Assembly (NCBI GenBank): GCA_023392535.1
Contig: JAEVYY010000015.1
Span: forward strand, 1 to 64,000
DNA length: 64,000 nucleotides
From: Bacillota bacterium
GTDB lineage: Bacteria > Bacillota > Clostridia > Lachnospirales > Lachnospiraceae
Direction of reading: 5' to 3'
Shown piece by piece: positions 25,484 through 34,039 of this stretch. The stretch's first letter is position 1. The number at the start of each line of letters is the position of its first letter. The position numbers were made by a program, and so were the translations under genes. The notes under the pieces were generated by a model, which was given only the letters and a program-made list of their open reading frames with translations, was not told where the DNA came from and ran no database searches.

Positions 25484-27499
25484 ATGAAGATTAAAAAAGG
25501 GTTCAAAGGAAGTAGTATTGTTGTTACCTTATTTAAATTTACTATTCTAACCACTATATTTTCAGTGTTGGTATCAGTATTATGTGAAACATCAGTGCAG
25601 GAATGTATCTATTTTATTCTGTTTCAGGTATTTGGCCTTTTAATACCGGGAATGGCTGTAATATTACTTACCAGGTTTCCAATTAAAACAGACATTGAAT
25701 TGCTTACATCTTCTTATGCAACTGGATATATAAGTAATATTGTATTATATTATTGCCTTATGCCATTGGGGCTATCGCGATATATAAAGTATATGGCAAT
25801 TGTATTAGCATTATTATCATTGATTGTTATCATAAAATGCAAACATTTTTTGACATTTAACTATGATAAAAAAGGAAATATTATTTGTGGATTTTTTTTA
25901 GTAATATTGTTAGGAATTGAAATATGCACAGTGGCAGGTACTAATATGCTGGTCCCTACAATATCACAAAATGTTTTTGCAAATGACAGTTTATATTGGA
26001 TTGGTAATACAATCGCTTTAATGAAACAATATCCGCCAAGAGATTTCAGGAGTTATCAGGAAGGTTATAATTATCATTATTTTTCGAGTATGCAAATGGC
26101 CGTTTGCAGCTTTATAACAGGAATCAGACCAATTGTGTTAGGATTCTATTATTTCTTTTTTGAAGCAGTCATACTTATGGTTTTGGGAAGCTATTCTTTG
26201 TTTAAGCGTTTAACCAAAAAGTCAATGAGTATCATAATAGGACTGATCCTATTATTCTTTACGACTGGAAATGAGAGTAAGACATGGGTCGATTATATAT
26301 CCCATTTATTGATTCAGTCGTTTGGCTTTGATTTTGGGGTCGGTATGTTGGCAATATTGGCTTTTTATCTGGTATTGCAGCTTGATGAGGAAAAAGTGAA
26401 TAAAAAAATTCTAATATTTTCGCTTATACAGTTTGGAGTACTAGCTGGAACGAAAGTTCCGATGGCTGTCATTGGATTAAGCGCAATTGGAATGTTATGT
26501 GTTATGTGGTTGGTAAAGAAACAGTATACAAAGGCACTGTGCTATGGAGGGCCGATTTTAGCCGTATTTTTGTTAGGTTATATCGTCGTTTTTAACGTGT
26601 CTGGTTATGCTAATATCAGTTCGATGGATTATTTTAGCAGCATATTCAAATTGTCGGAAGGACTTCTAGTATTGCAGTCACAGCATGTTTTTTTGAGAGA
26701 ATATTTGCCGAATTTTCTTTTTCAAATAGTTTTTTTCTTCGTATATACAATCCAATGCAATCCACCTGTGATTGGTCTTTTCTGGATAGGGGTATTTCTA
26801 AAAATAGGTCAAAGAGATTTTGATCGATTGGATATTTCTTGCATATTTGCGACCTTGGTAGGAATGATATTGACAACATATACTTTTTTGTATGGTTATT
26901 CTCAAATGTATTTTATTATAGCCTCTTATGTACTGACTATAATCTTTATATTACGTACATTTGAAAAATATTTGGATGCTATAAAGAAATTTAGAATCAT
27001 TAAATATATTTCCATAGGAATGTTTGCAATACTCATGGCAATAGGAATACAAAATGCATTTATCGAACGTACCGCGAATGGTTATCCATTAGGAATTATT
27101 AATTATTTGAAAATTGGAGTTAGCAATTTTAAAAAAGAGAATAAAATTGCTAATGATTTATTCGAAAAATACCAATTAAATTATACGAATCAGGAGCTTG
27201 CAGATATGTATCAGTTTATCTATGATCATACAGAAGGCGATGATGTAATTGCTTGTAATATGTCAACACAAATTGCGGGTGCGATGTCAGAAAGATATGT
27301 AATTGCAAGAGACGAAGTAAGCGCAATTATACAAGAAAATAATAACGAAGCAGCTATCTTAAGCCTATCTGGACAGGGAATAAAATATATTCTATGCGTT
27401 AGAAATTCCGAAGTAAGAATAGATCAAATAGATGATAAAAATCCATTATTAACATTGCTTTATACCAATGAAAATGCAAGTCTGTATCAAATTAAATAG
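25484..27499 (+). CDS. Large polytopic membrane protein, possible GT-C glycosyltransferase
   Basis: The 671-residue protein has about twelve to fourteen helices and a soluble C-terminal domain of ~140 residues. An outer loop at about residues 165-210 holds ANDSLYWIGN and an aromatic-rich YQEGYNYHYFSS motif, which could be a GT-C active-site loop, but I cannot name the family. ATG at 25475 is in frame; the AAGG of its leader is too close, so ATG 25484 is a better start. Lies between the CBS-nucleotidyltransferase and RfbH genes, so a glycan-related role is likely. Confidence 0.5.
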   Translation: MKIKKGFKGSSIVVTLFKFTILTTIFSVLVSVLCETSVQECIYFILFQVFGLLIPGMAVILLTRFPIKTDIELLTSSYATGYISNIVLYYCLMPLGLSRYIKYMAIVLALLSLIVIIKCKHFLTFNYDKKGNIICGFFLVILLGIEICTVAGTNMLVPTISQNVFANDSLYWIGNTIALMKQYPPRDFRSYQEGYNYHYFSSMQMAVCSFITGIRPIVLGFYYFFFEAVILMVLGSYSLFKRLTKKSMSIIIGLILLFFTTGNESKTWVDYISHLLIQSFGFDFGVGMLAILAFYLVLQLDEEKVNKKILIFSLIQFGVLAGTKVPMAVIGLSAIGMLCVMWLVKKQYTKALCYGGPILAVFLLGYIVVFNVSGYANISSMDYFSSIFKLSEGLLVLQSQHVFLREYLPNFLFQIVFFFVYTIQCNPPVIGLFWIGVFLKIGQRDFDRLDISCIFATLVGMILTTYTFLYGYSQMYFIIASYVLTIIFILRTFEKYLDAIKKFRIIKYISIGMFAILMAIGIQNAFIERTANGYPLGIINYLKIGVSNFKKENKIANDLFEKYQLNYTNQELADMYQFIYDHTEGDDVIACNMSTQIAGAMSERYVIARDEVSAIIQENNNEAAILSLSGQGIKYILCVRNSEVRIDQIDDKNPLLTLLYTNENASLYQIK

Positions 27500-27514
27500 A
27501 AAAGAGGGTGTATT

Positions 27515-28840
27515 TTGACTGAACAAGGTTTAAAGGAAGAAATATTAAATAAAGTTCGAATATATTATGAGCAGTATCACAACCAGAACGAATATAAGAC
27601 AGGTGACCGCATACCCTATGCTTCCCGCGTGTATGATAGTTCGGAAATGTGTAATCTCGTTGACAGTGCCTTGGAATTCTGGCTGACAGCAGGCAGGTAT
27701 ACCGATAAATTTGAGCATGATTTTGCGAAGTACCTTGGAGTGAAGTTTTGTTCTCTGGTCAACTCGGGCTCTTCTGCCAATCTAAATGCTTTTATGGCAT
27801 TGACCTCGTCATTATTAGGAGAGCGTAAGATTAGCCGTGGAGATGAAGTCATTACTGTGGCAGCAGGGTTTCCGACAACCGTGACACCTATGATTCAATA
27901 CGGTGCGGTACCAGTTTTTGTTGACGTGACAATTCCGCAATATAATATAGATGTCACAAAACTTGAGCAAGCTTATTCTAAGAAAACCAAGGCAGTCATG
28001 ATTGCACATACTCTGGGGAATCCATTTGACTTAAAAGCAGTCAGAGAATTCTGTGATAACCATAATCTTTGGTTGATTGAAGATAACTGCGATGCACTGG
28101 GTACGGAATATACGATAGACGGAGAGACAAAGCTATCCGGAACAATAGGCGATATTGGAACTTCCAGTTTTTATCCACCTCACCATATGACGATGGGAGA
28201 AGGAGGGGCGGTCTATACGAATAATGCCTTGTTACATAGATGCATTCGCTCCTTCCGTGATTGGGGAAGAGATTGCGTGTGTCCGTCCGGGCATGATAAC
28301 CTGTGCGGGCATCGATTCGATCAACAATATGGAGAGTTACCGTTAGGATACGACCATAAGTATGTATATTCTCATTTTGGGTATAACCTAAAAGCTACCG
28401 ATATGCAGGCAGCTATTGGCTGTGCACAATTAGAGAAATTTCCTGAATTTGTAAAACGTAGAAGATATAATTTCAATCGGCTAAGGAATGAACTTACAGG
28501 AGCGGAAGACAAACTTATTTTGCCAGAGGCTTGTGAAAATTCCAATCCAAGCTGGTTCGGTTTCCTAATAACCTGTAAGACAGGTGTGGAACGCAATAAA
28601 GTCGTACCATATATAGAGAGCAAGGGGGTACAGACGAGAATGCTCTTTGCTGGAAATCTCATCAAACATCCATGCTTTGATGAGATGCGTAAGATGGGAG
28701 AAGGATATCGTGTGGTAGGTTCCCTTACCAATACGGACCGGATCATGAATGATACATTCTGGGTCGGCGTGTATCCGGGTATGACGGATGAGATGATTAC
28801 CTATATGGCCACAACGATCAGGAATGCCTTGGAACAATAG
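27515..28840 (+). CDS. rfbH: CDP-4-keto-6-deoxyglucose 3-dehydratase RfbH (E1)
   Basis: A 441-residue PLP/PMP-fold enzyme that removes the C3 hydroxyl of CDP-4-keto-6-deoxyglucose. Where aminotransferases have the PLP lysine it has histidine, in SFYPPHHMTMGEGG (H223 aligned to the family His). Cysteines C192, C254, C256 and C264 fit the E1 [2Fe-2S] ligand pattern C-X57-C-X-C-X7-C, except that the first spacing is 61, four longer. RfbF and RfbG, which make its substrate, are at 58701-60559. The partner ferredoxin-type reductase (E3, RfbI) is not in the window. TTG start, with GAGGGTG 5 bases upstream. Confidence 0.9.
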   Translation: MTEQGLKEEILNKVRIYYEQYHNQNEYKTGDRIPYASRVYDSSEMCNLVDSALEFWLTAGRYTDKFEHDFAKYLGVKFCSLVNSGSSANLNAFMALTSSLLGERKISRGDEVITVAAGFPTTVTPMIQYGAVPVFVDVTIPQYNIDVTKLEQAYSKKTKAVMIAHTLGNPFDLKAVREFCDNHNLWLIEDNCDALGTEYTIDGETKLSGTIGDIGTSSFYPPHHMTMGEGGAVYTNNALLHRCIRSFRDWGRDCVCPSGHDNLCGHRFDQQYGELPLGYDHKYVYSHFGYNLKATDMQAAIGCAQLEKFPEFVKRRRYNFNRLRNELTGAEDKLILPEACENSNPSWFGFLITCKTGVERNKVVPYIESKGVQTRMLFAGNLIKHPCFDEMRKMGEGYRVVGSLTNTDRIMNDTFWVGVYPGMTDEMITYMATTIRNALEQ

Positions 28841-28868
28841 CATAAGAGAAAAGAAAGCTGGGAAAGTA

Positions 28869-30476
28869 ATGAGCGAAATAAAATTATTGGACTGTACCTT
28901 ACGGGATGGAGGTTTTATCAATGACTGGGAATTCGGTAAGGATAATATCATCAATGTATTTGAACGCTTGGTAAGTGCGGACATTGACATCATAGAGATA
29001 GGCTTTTTGGATGAAAGAAGGACTGCTGACAGTAACCGTACGATCATGCCGGATTGTGCAACAGTCAACCGTCTGTATGGTGGTCTGGACAAAGGGAATG
29101 CCCTGATCGTGGGAATGATCGATTATGGTACCTGCGGAATCGAGCATCTCATACCATGTAGTGACAGCTTTATGGATGGAATCCGTATTATCTTTAAAAA
29201 GGAACGTATGCACGAAGCAATCGCTTTTTGTGGAGAGGTAAAGAAACTCGGTTATAAGGTTTTTTCACAGGCGGTATCGATTACGAGCTATGAAGATGAA
29301 GAACTGAAAGAACTGATTGATTTGGTAAATGAATTGGAGCCCTATGCGTTTTCACTCGTCGATACCTATGGGCTATTACATAAGAGTCAATTGATGCATT
29401 ATTATAACTTTGCAGATGCCCATCTAAAGCCTGCCATTGGAATCGGCTACCATGCGCATAATAACTTCCAGTTAGCCTATGCCAACTGTGTGGAGTTACT
29501 GGAAAATCCGCCAAAAGAGAGGATGCTTCTGGTGGATGGCAGTTTGTATGGTATGGGTAAAAGCGCCGGAAATGCACCGATCGAATTACTGGCTATGTAT
29601 ATGAATGAACATCTTCATAAAAATTATGAGAACAGTCAACTGTTGGAAGCGATTGATGTGACGATCATGGATATTTATCGCAAGATTCCGTGGGGTTATT
29701 CTTTTAAATTCTTTGTGGCAGCATCCCATGACTGTCATCCAAGTTATGTAGACTATCTGATGGATAAAAAGAAATTATCTGTGAAATCGATTCATGAAAT
29801 ACTGGATCTAATCATACAGGAGAAAAAGCTATTATATGATAAAGAATATATTGAGGCACTTTATGCAAAATACCAGGCAAAGGATTGCGATGATACCGAA
29901 GCAGTTGAAAGATTAAAAGCACAACTTCAGGGAAGACAAATTCTTCTACTTGGACCAGGGAATAGTATCTATGATGAGAGAGAAAAAATAAATACCTATA
30001 TCAAAGAAAAGAAGCCCATTGTGATAGCGGTTAATTTTCTTCCAGAGCAATACCAGGTAGATTATATTTTTATCAGTAATGCAAAGCGCTATGTGCAGCT
30101 GTCTTCTAAGATCTGTAAATTGGAGAAAGGCATTTCTCTAATTGCGACATCCAATGTGACAAAAGCAAGCGGCGTCTTTGATTATAAAATTCAATACAGT
30201 AATTTGCTGGATGAGCAGGCATTGATCATCGATAATCCAATGATCATGCTGACAAGACTGCTTCATACATTTGCGATTCAGACAATTGCATATGCCGGAT
30301 TTGACGGGTATACAAAATCGGAAACATCCGATTATGTAAACCCAAATATGGAACATTCTTTCAGCAAAGATAAAGCGATTGAAATTAACCGTGATGTTGA
30401 GAAAAGTATTAGCAGGATAGATGGGAAAAAACCATTTGTTTTTGTTACTACTACGAAATATCATATAGCACCATAG
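28869..30476 (+). CDS. DRE-TIM aldolase/metallolyase fused to an unknown C-terminal domain
   Basis: Residues 1-~270 form a HMGL-like TIM barrel: LLDCTLRDGGF with the DRE-type R-D and a metal Asp, and GYHAHNNFQLA with two metal histidines. The family includes 4-hydroxy-2-oxovalerate aldolase, citramalate and HMG enzymes, which make or break bonds next to pyruvate-like carbanions. Residues ~335-535 form a second domain (ILLLGPGNSIYDE, VDYIFISNAKRY) that resembles the core of DUF115/MAF-like or sialyltransferase-like proteins; function unknown. ATG 28824 overlaps rfbH; GGGAAAG supports ATG 28869. With the HAD and TPP genes after it, it probably builds a 2-keto acid for branching a sugar. Confidence 0.75.
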   Translation: MSEIKLLDCTLRDGGFINDWEFGKDNIINVFERLVSADIDIIEIGFLDERRTADSNRTIMPDCATVNRLYGGLDKGNALIVGMIDYGTCGIEHLIPCSDSFMDGIRIIFKKERMHEAIAFCGEVKKLGYKVFSQAVSITSYEDEELKELIDLVNELEPYAFSLVDTYGLLHKSQLMHYYNFADAHLKPAIGIGYHAHNNFQLAYANCVELLENPPKERMLLVDGSLYGMGKSAGNAPIELLAMYMNEHLHKNYENSQLLEAIDVTIMDIYRKIPWGYSFKFFVAASHDCHPSYVDYLMDKKKLSVKSIHEILDLIIQEKKLLYDKEYIEALYAKYQAKDCDDTEAVERLKAQLQGRQILLLGPGNSIYDEREKINTYIKEKKPIVIAVNFLPEQYQVDYIFISNAKRYVQLSSKICKLEKGISLIATSNVTKASGVFDYKIQYSNLLDEQALIIDNPMIMLTRLLHTFAIQTIAYAGFDGYTKSETSDYVNPNMEHSFSKDKAIEINRDVEKSISRIDGKKPFVFVTTTKYHIAP

Positions 30477-30495
30477 TAAGAGGATAAAAAGATAA

Positions 30496-31146
30496 ATGAA
30501 AAAGTATAGTACAGTTATATTTGATGTGGATGGTACACTGTTAGATACAAGGGAAGGTATTATGGAGTCGGTGGAATATACAATTGACGTGCATAAACTA
30601 AAACCATTAGATGAGTCAACTCTATTATCGTTCATAGGACCACCCGTACAAGAGTCTTTCCAGAAAGCTTATGGTTTAGAAGGAGAAGTAATACAGGAGC
30701 TGACCACAACTTTCCGGAACAGATACAAAGGTGTTGGACTGTTAAAGGCGATACCTTATGATGGGATCTATGAGGTATGTAATAGTTTGAAGACGCAGGG
30801 CGTAAAAATAGCAGTTGCAACTTATAAGCGTCAGGATTATGCAAGAATGGTTCTGAAGCATTTTCGATTTGATGAATATAGTGATGTGATTTATGGAGCG
30901 GATCATCAAAATAAGTTAACAAAAACGGATATTATTAAAAAATGTATAGACAATCTTGGAGTAAAGAATTATAAAGAAGTTCTTATGATTGGGGATAGTT
31001 CTTATGATGCGATAGGCTCAGAACAGATTGGGATTGATTTTCTTGGCGTAACGTATGGATTTGACTTTCGAACAGAGAAAGATGTGATGCAATATCAAGC
31101 GATCGGCAGCGCAGCAGAACCACTTGATATCTTACACTATATCTAA
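30496..31146 (+). CDS. HAD-superfamily phosphatase (phosphoglycolate phosphatase-like)
   Basis: The 216-residue protein has all HAD motifs: FDVDGTLLDT (nucleophile Asp and the general acid Asp), VATYKR, a lysine at K-T-D, and MIGDSSYDAIG. A helical cap lies between about residues 20 and 85, as in subfamily IA enzymes such as Gph. It sits 19 bases after the aldolase and 29 before the TPP enzyme. The context suggests it removes phosphate from a small intermediate, for example a 2-keto acid phosphate made by the aldolase. That is inference. Confidence 0.8.
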   Translation: MKKYSTVIFDVDGTLLDTREGIMESVEYTIDVHKLKPLDESTLLSFIGPPVQESFQKAYGLEGEVIQELTTTFRNRYKGVGLLKAIPYDGIYEVCNSLKTQGVKIAVATYKRQDYARMVLKHFRFDEYSDVIYGADHQNKLTKTDIIKKCIDNLGVKNYKEVLMIGDSSYDAIGSEQIGIDFLGVTYGFDFRTEKDVMQYQAIGSAAEPLDILHYI

Positions 31147-31175
31147 AAAAGCGGATATAAAGAAAGAGGATACAT

Positions 31176-33014
31176 ATGAAGATAAAAGTTGCAAACTATA
31201 TAGCTGAATTTTTAATAGAAAAGGGTGTTGCGCATGTATTTACCATTACCGGTGGAGGAGCCATGCATCTGAATGATGCGCTGGGACATCAGGAGGGATT
31301 AACATGCATTTACAATCATCATGAGCAGGCATGTTCCATTGCAGCGGAAGGCTATGCCAGATTAACTGGAAAAGTCGCCGCTGTCTGTGTCACAAGCGGT
31401 CCGGGAGGAACGAATGCGATTACCGGAGTGCTGGGCGGATGGCAGGATTCAATTCCCATGTTCGTGCTTTCCGGACAGGTCAAGAGAGAGACGACGACAT
31501 GGTCGACACCTGTACCGCTAAGGCAGCTCGGTGATCAGGAATTTCAGATCGTCGATTCCGTAAAGAATATGACCAAGTATGCAGTTATGATAACCGAGCC
31601 TAATGAGATTCGGTATCATCTGGAAAAAGCCTGGTTTTTATGCAGGAATGGCAGGAAAGGACCTGTGTGGTTAGATATTCCGCTTGATGTACAGGGTGCG
31701 GTGATTGAAACTGCTGATTTGATCGGTTTCCATCCGGAAGAATTAGAGGCAAAGGAGAATCCGGTCTATGATACTTCTCTTACTCCGCAGATATTACAGA
31801 AAATTATAGAAGCAAAAAGACCCGTTATATTTGCAGGAACAGGGATACGGCTGGCGGATGCGCACAAAGAATTCCTTGCATGCATTGAATCGTTGCAGAT
31901 TCCGGTAGTCACGGCATGGAATGCGCATGATGTATTATGGGATGAACATCCATTGTTTTGTGGAAGACCAGGTACGGTCGGAACAAGAGGCGGTAACTTT
32001 GTAGTACAGAATAGCGATCTTCTTCTGGTATTGGGTTCTCGATTAAATATCCGTCTGATCAGCTACAATTATAAAGAATTTGCGAAAGATGCCTATAAGA
32101 TTATTGTTGATATAGATGCAAACGAATTGCAGAAACCCACGGTGACGCCGGATATGCCGGTTCATGCAGATGTGAAAGATGTCATGCGTGCAATTGCATC
32201 AGAAGCTGCGCATAAAGAAGCATCTATAGCAGGAGATCATACTGCGTGGGTAGCGTGGTGCAGAGAAATGAATGAAAAGTATCCTGCTGTATTACCTGAA
32301 TATTTTGTGAAAGATAAACCATTGAATCCTTATGTATTCTTACAGAAATTAAGTGAGGCGTTACAGGAGGGGGATAAAATCATAACAGGAAACGGAAGTG
32401 CCTGTGTCATGACGTTCCAAGCGGCAAAGATAAAAAAAGAACAAAGGCTCTTTACCAATTCAGGATGTGCTGCAATGGGATACGGTTTTCCGGCGGCATT
32501 GGGTGCTTGTGTAGCAATGCAGCAGGAAGGTGCTATCCAAGAAAACAGAATTATCTGCATAGACGGTGATGGCAGTTTTCAGATGAACATGCAGGAATTA
32601 CAGACTGTAGTCTACCATCGTCTAAATATGAAATTAATAATCTTAAATAATAATGGATATCATTCTATCAGACAGACACAGAAAAATCTGTTCGACCCGC
32701 CTTTGGTAGGTGTGTGTGAAGGAAATGGATTAAGCTTTCCGAATATGGAGAAAATTGCATATGCATATGGAATTCCATATGTCAAGGCGGATAGTCTGAC
32801 GACAGTGGAAGAAAAAATTCATAAATCACTGGAAACAGAAGGACCTGTCATTTTGGAAGCAATAATTGATCCGGAACAAAATTTTGCACCGAAACTATCT
32901 TCCAAGGCAATGCCAGATGGTACTATGGTATCACCACCGTTGGATGATATGTTTCCATTCTTACCAAAAGAAGAATATGAAGCAGTGAAAATAAGGTGCC
33001 AATCCTGTTGTTAG
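31176..33014 (+). CDS. Acetolactate-synthase-like thiamine diphosphate enzyme (YerE-like role)
   Basis: The 612-residue protein has the three-domain layout of acetolactate synthase: the catalytic Glu in YNHHEQACSIAAEGYAR (about residue 50), a central FAD/dihydrofolate-like domain, and the ThDP motif GDGSFQMN...ILNNNGY. Standard ilvB genes have an ilvN partner; there is none here. In Yersinia YerE, a homologue, decarboxylates pyruvate and adds the two-carbon unit to C4 of CDP-4-keto-3,6-dideoxyglucose, giving yersiniose. Because rfbH is next door, this gene likely does the same kind of branching. The stop codon lies in a predicted terminator. Confidence 0.8.
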   Translation: MKIKVANYIAEFLIEKGVAHVFTITGGGAMHLNDALGHQEGLTCIYNHHEQACSIAAEGYARLTGKVAAVCVTSGPGGTNAITGVLGGWQDSIPMFVLSGQVKRETTTWSTPVPLRQLGDQEFQIVDSVKNMTKYAVMITEPNEIRYHLEKAWFLCRNGRKGPVWLDIPLDVQGAVIETADLIGFHPEELEAKENPVYDTSLTPQILQKIIEAKRPVIFAGTGIRLADAHKEFLACIESLQIPVVTAWNAHDVLWDEHPLFCGRPGTVGTRGGNFVVQNSDLLLVLGSRLNIRLISYNYKEFAKDAYKIIVDIDANELQKPTVTPDMPVHADVKDVMRAIASEAAHKEASIAGDHTAWVAWCREMNEKYPAVLPEYFVKDKPLNPYVFLQKLSEALQEGDKIITGNGSACVMTFQAAKIKKEQRLFTNSGCAAMGYGFPAALGACVAMQQEGAIQENRIICIDGDGSFQMNMQELQTVVYHRLNMKLIILNNNGYHSIRQTQKNLFDPPLVGVCEGNGLSFPNMEKIAYAYGIPYVKADSLTTVEEKIHKSLETEGPVILEAIIDPEQNFAPKLSSKAMPDGTMVSPPLDDMFPFLPKEEYEAVKIRCQSCC

Positions 33015-33030
33015 GGTTGGTACTTTTGTT
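32993..33030 (+). terminator. Rho-independent terminator at the end of the TPP enzyme gene
   Basis: GTGCCAATCCT (32996-33006) pairs with AGGGTTGGTAC (33013-33023) over 11 positions, counting two G-U pairs; AAG upstream pairs with the following T's to lengthen it. The loop is GTTGTT and the stem is followed by TTTTGTT. The stop codon (33012-33014) is inside the hairpin, so ribosomes finishing the gene would cover it, which may weaken termination. Confidence 0.6.
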
Positions 33031-33057
33031 GCTAATAGAGTGTAAAAGTGCTATAAT
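33029..33057 (+). promoter_or_regulatory. Predicted promoter before the reductase gene
   Basis: TTGCTA (33029-33034) and a perfect TATAAT (33052-33057) are 17 bases apart, about 30 bases before the GTG start at 33092. It comes right after the terminator hairpin, so a new transcription unit begins here, inside an otherwise continuous operon. Confidence 0.7.
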
Positions 33058-33091
33058 CGTACATATATGCGGTGAATCGAGGAAAATCAAA

Positions 33092-34018
33092 GTGAATCGT
33101 GCAATTATTACAGGTACAACAGGTGCTATAGGTATGGCACTCATTAGGGAATTGCTGGATAAGGGGTTTGAAGTACAGGTTATTGTGAGACCTGATTCAA
33201 ATAGATTGGACAGGCTTCCAGTACATGAACGCTTATATGTATTGCGATGTCCGCTGGATGCACTGGATACCGTTACAAAGGAAGAAATCGGAAGCTTTGA
33301 CATCTGTTATCATCTGGCATGGGTCGGAACCATCGGTCCCCAAAGGGATGACATGTCTTTACAGCTTAAGAATGTACAGTATACGCTAGACGCCGTTTAT
33401 ATGGCACACAGACTGAATTGCAAGGTGTTTGTAGGTGCAGGTTCTCAGGCAGAATATGGCATTGTAGAGGGTAAACTTAGCTCAAAGACCCCAGTTAATC
33501 CGGAGATGGGTTATGGGATTGCCAAATTATGCGCAGGGCAGATGAGCAGATTGGAATGCAGAAGACTTGGCCTCCGCCATGAATGGACTAGAATATTAAG
33601 TATCTATGGTCCTTATGATGGAGAGTCGACTATGATTATTTCAGGGATTCGCCAGATGTTGCGAGGTCAGAGACCATCCTTTTCCAAAGGAGAACAGCAG
33701 TGGGATTATCTTTACAGTCAGGATGCGGCTCGCGCGCTATACCTGATAGCATTAAAAGGGAAAGACGGGGCGGTCTATCCATTAGGGAGTGGAGAGGCAT
33801 ATCCGTTATATGAGTATATAGAAACAATGAGAGTAAGTATTGATAAGAAATTAGAAGTAGGAATTGGGGAGTTTCCATACGGAGAGAGACAAGTTATGTA
33901 TCTATGTGCAGATATTAAAGAGCTGACAGAAGATACCGGATTTGTACCTTTCGTATCATTCAAAGAGGGGATACAAAATACAATCGATTGGTGCAAGAAG
34001 ACGGAAGATACCAAATAA
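33092..34018 (+). CDS. Extended SDR nucleotide-sugar reductase/epimerase (possible YerI-like step)
   Basis: The 308-residue protein starts with the NAD(P) motif ITGTTGAIG and has the catalytic YGIAK (Y-x3-K) near residue 145, as in the epimerase/dehydratase family. In the yersiniose route a reductase (YerI) reduces the new side-chain ketone; in related routes SDRs reduce C4 of CDP-3,6-dideoxy sugars. Position after RfbH and the TPP enzyme supports one of these roles but not which. A longer ORF from 32996 starts in the terminator; GAGGAAA at 33079-33085 supports GTG 33092. Confidence 0.7.
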   Translation: MNRAIITGTTGAIGMALIRELLDKGFEVQVIVRPDSNRLDRLPVHERLYVLRCPLDALDTVTKEEIGSFDICYHLAWVGTIGPQRDDMSLQLKNVQYTLDAVYMAHRLNCKVFVGAGSQAEYGIVEGKLSSKTPVNPEMGYGIAKLCAGQMSRLECRRLGLRHEWTRILSIYGPYDGESTMIISGIRQMLRGQRPSFSKGEQQWDYLYSQDAARALYLIALKGKDGAVYPLGSGEAYPLYEYIETMRVSIDKKLEVGIGEFPYGERQVMYLCADIKELTEDTGFVPFVSFKEGIQNTIDWCKKTEDTK

Positions 34019-34039
34019 TCAGGAAGAAGTGGTGCTTAG

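Noticed and set aside
31176..33014. A housekeeping acetolactate synthase (ilvB)
   Set aside because: No ilvN or other branched-chain amino-acid genes nearby, and it sits in a CDP-dideoxysugar gene set.
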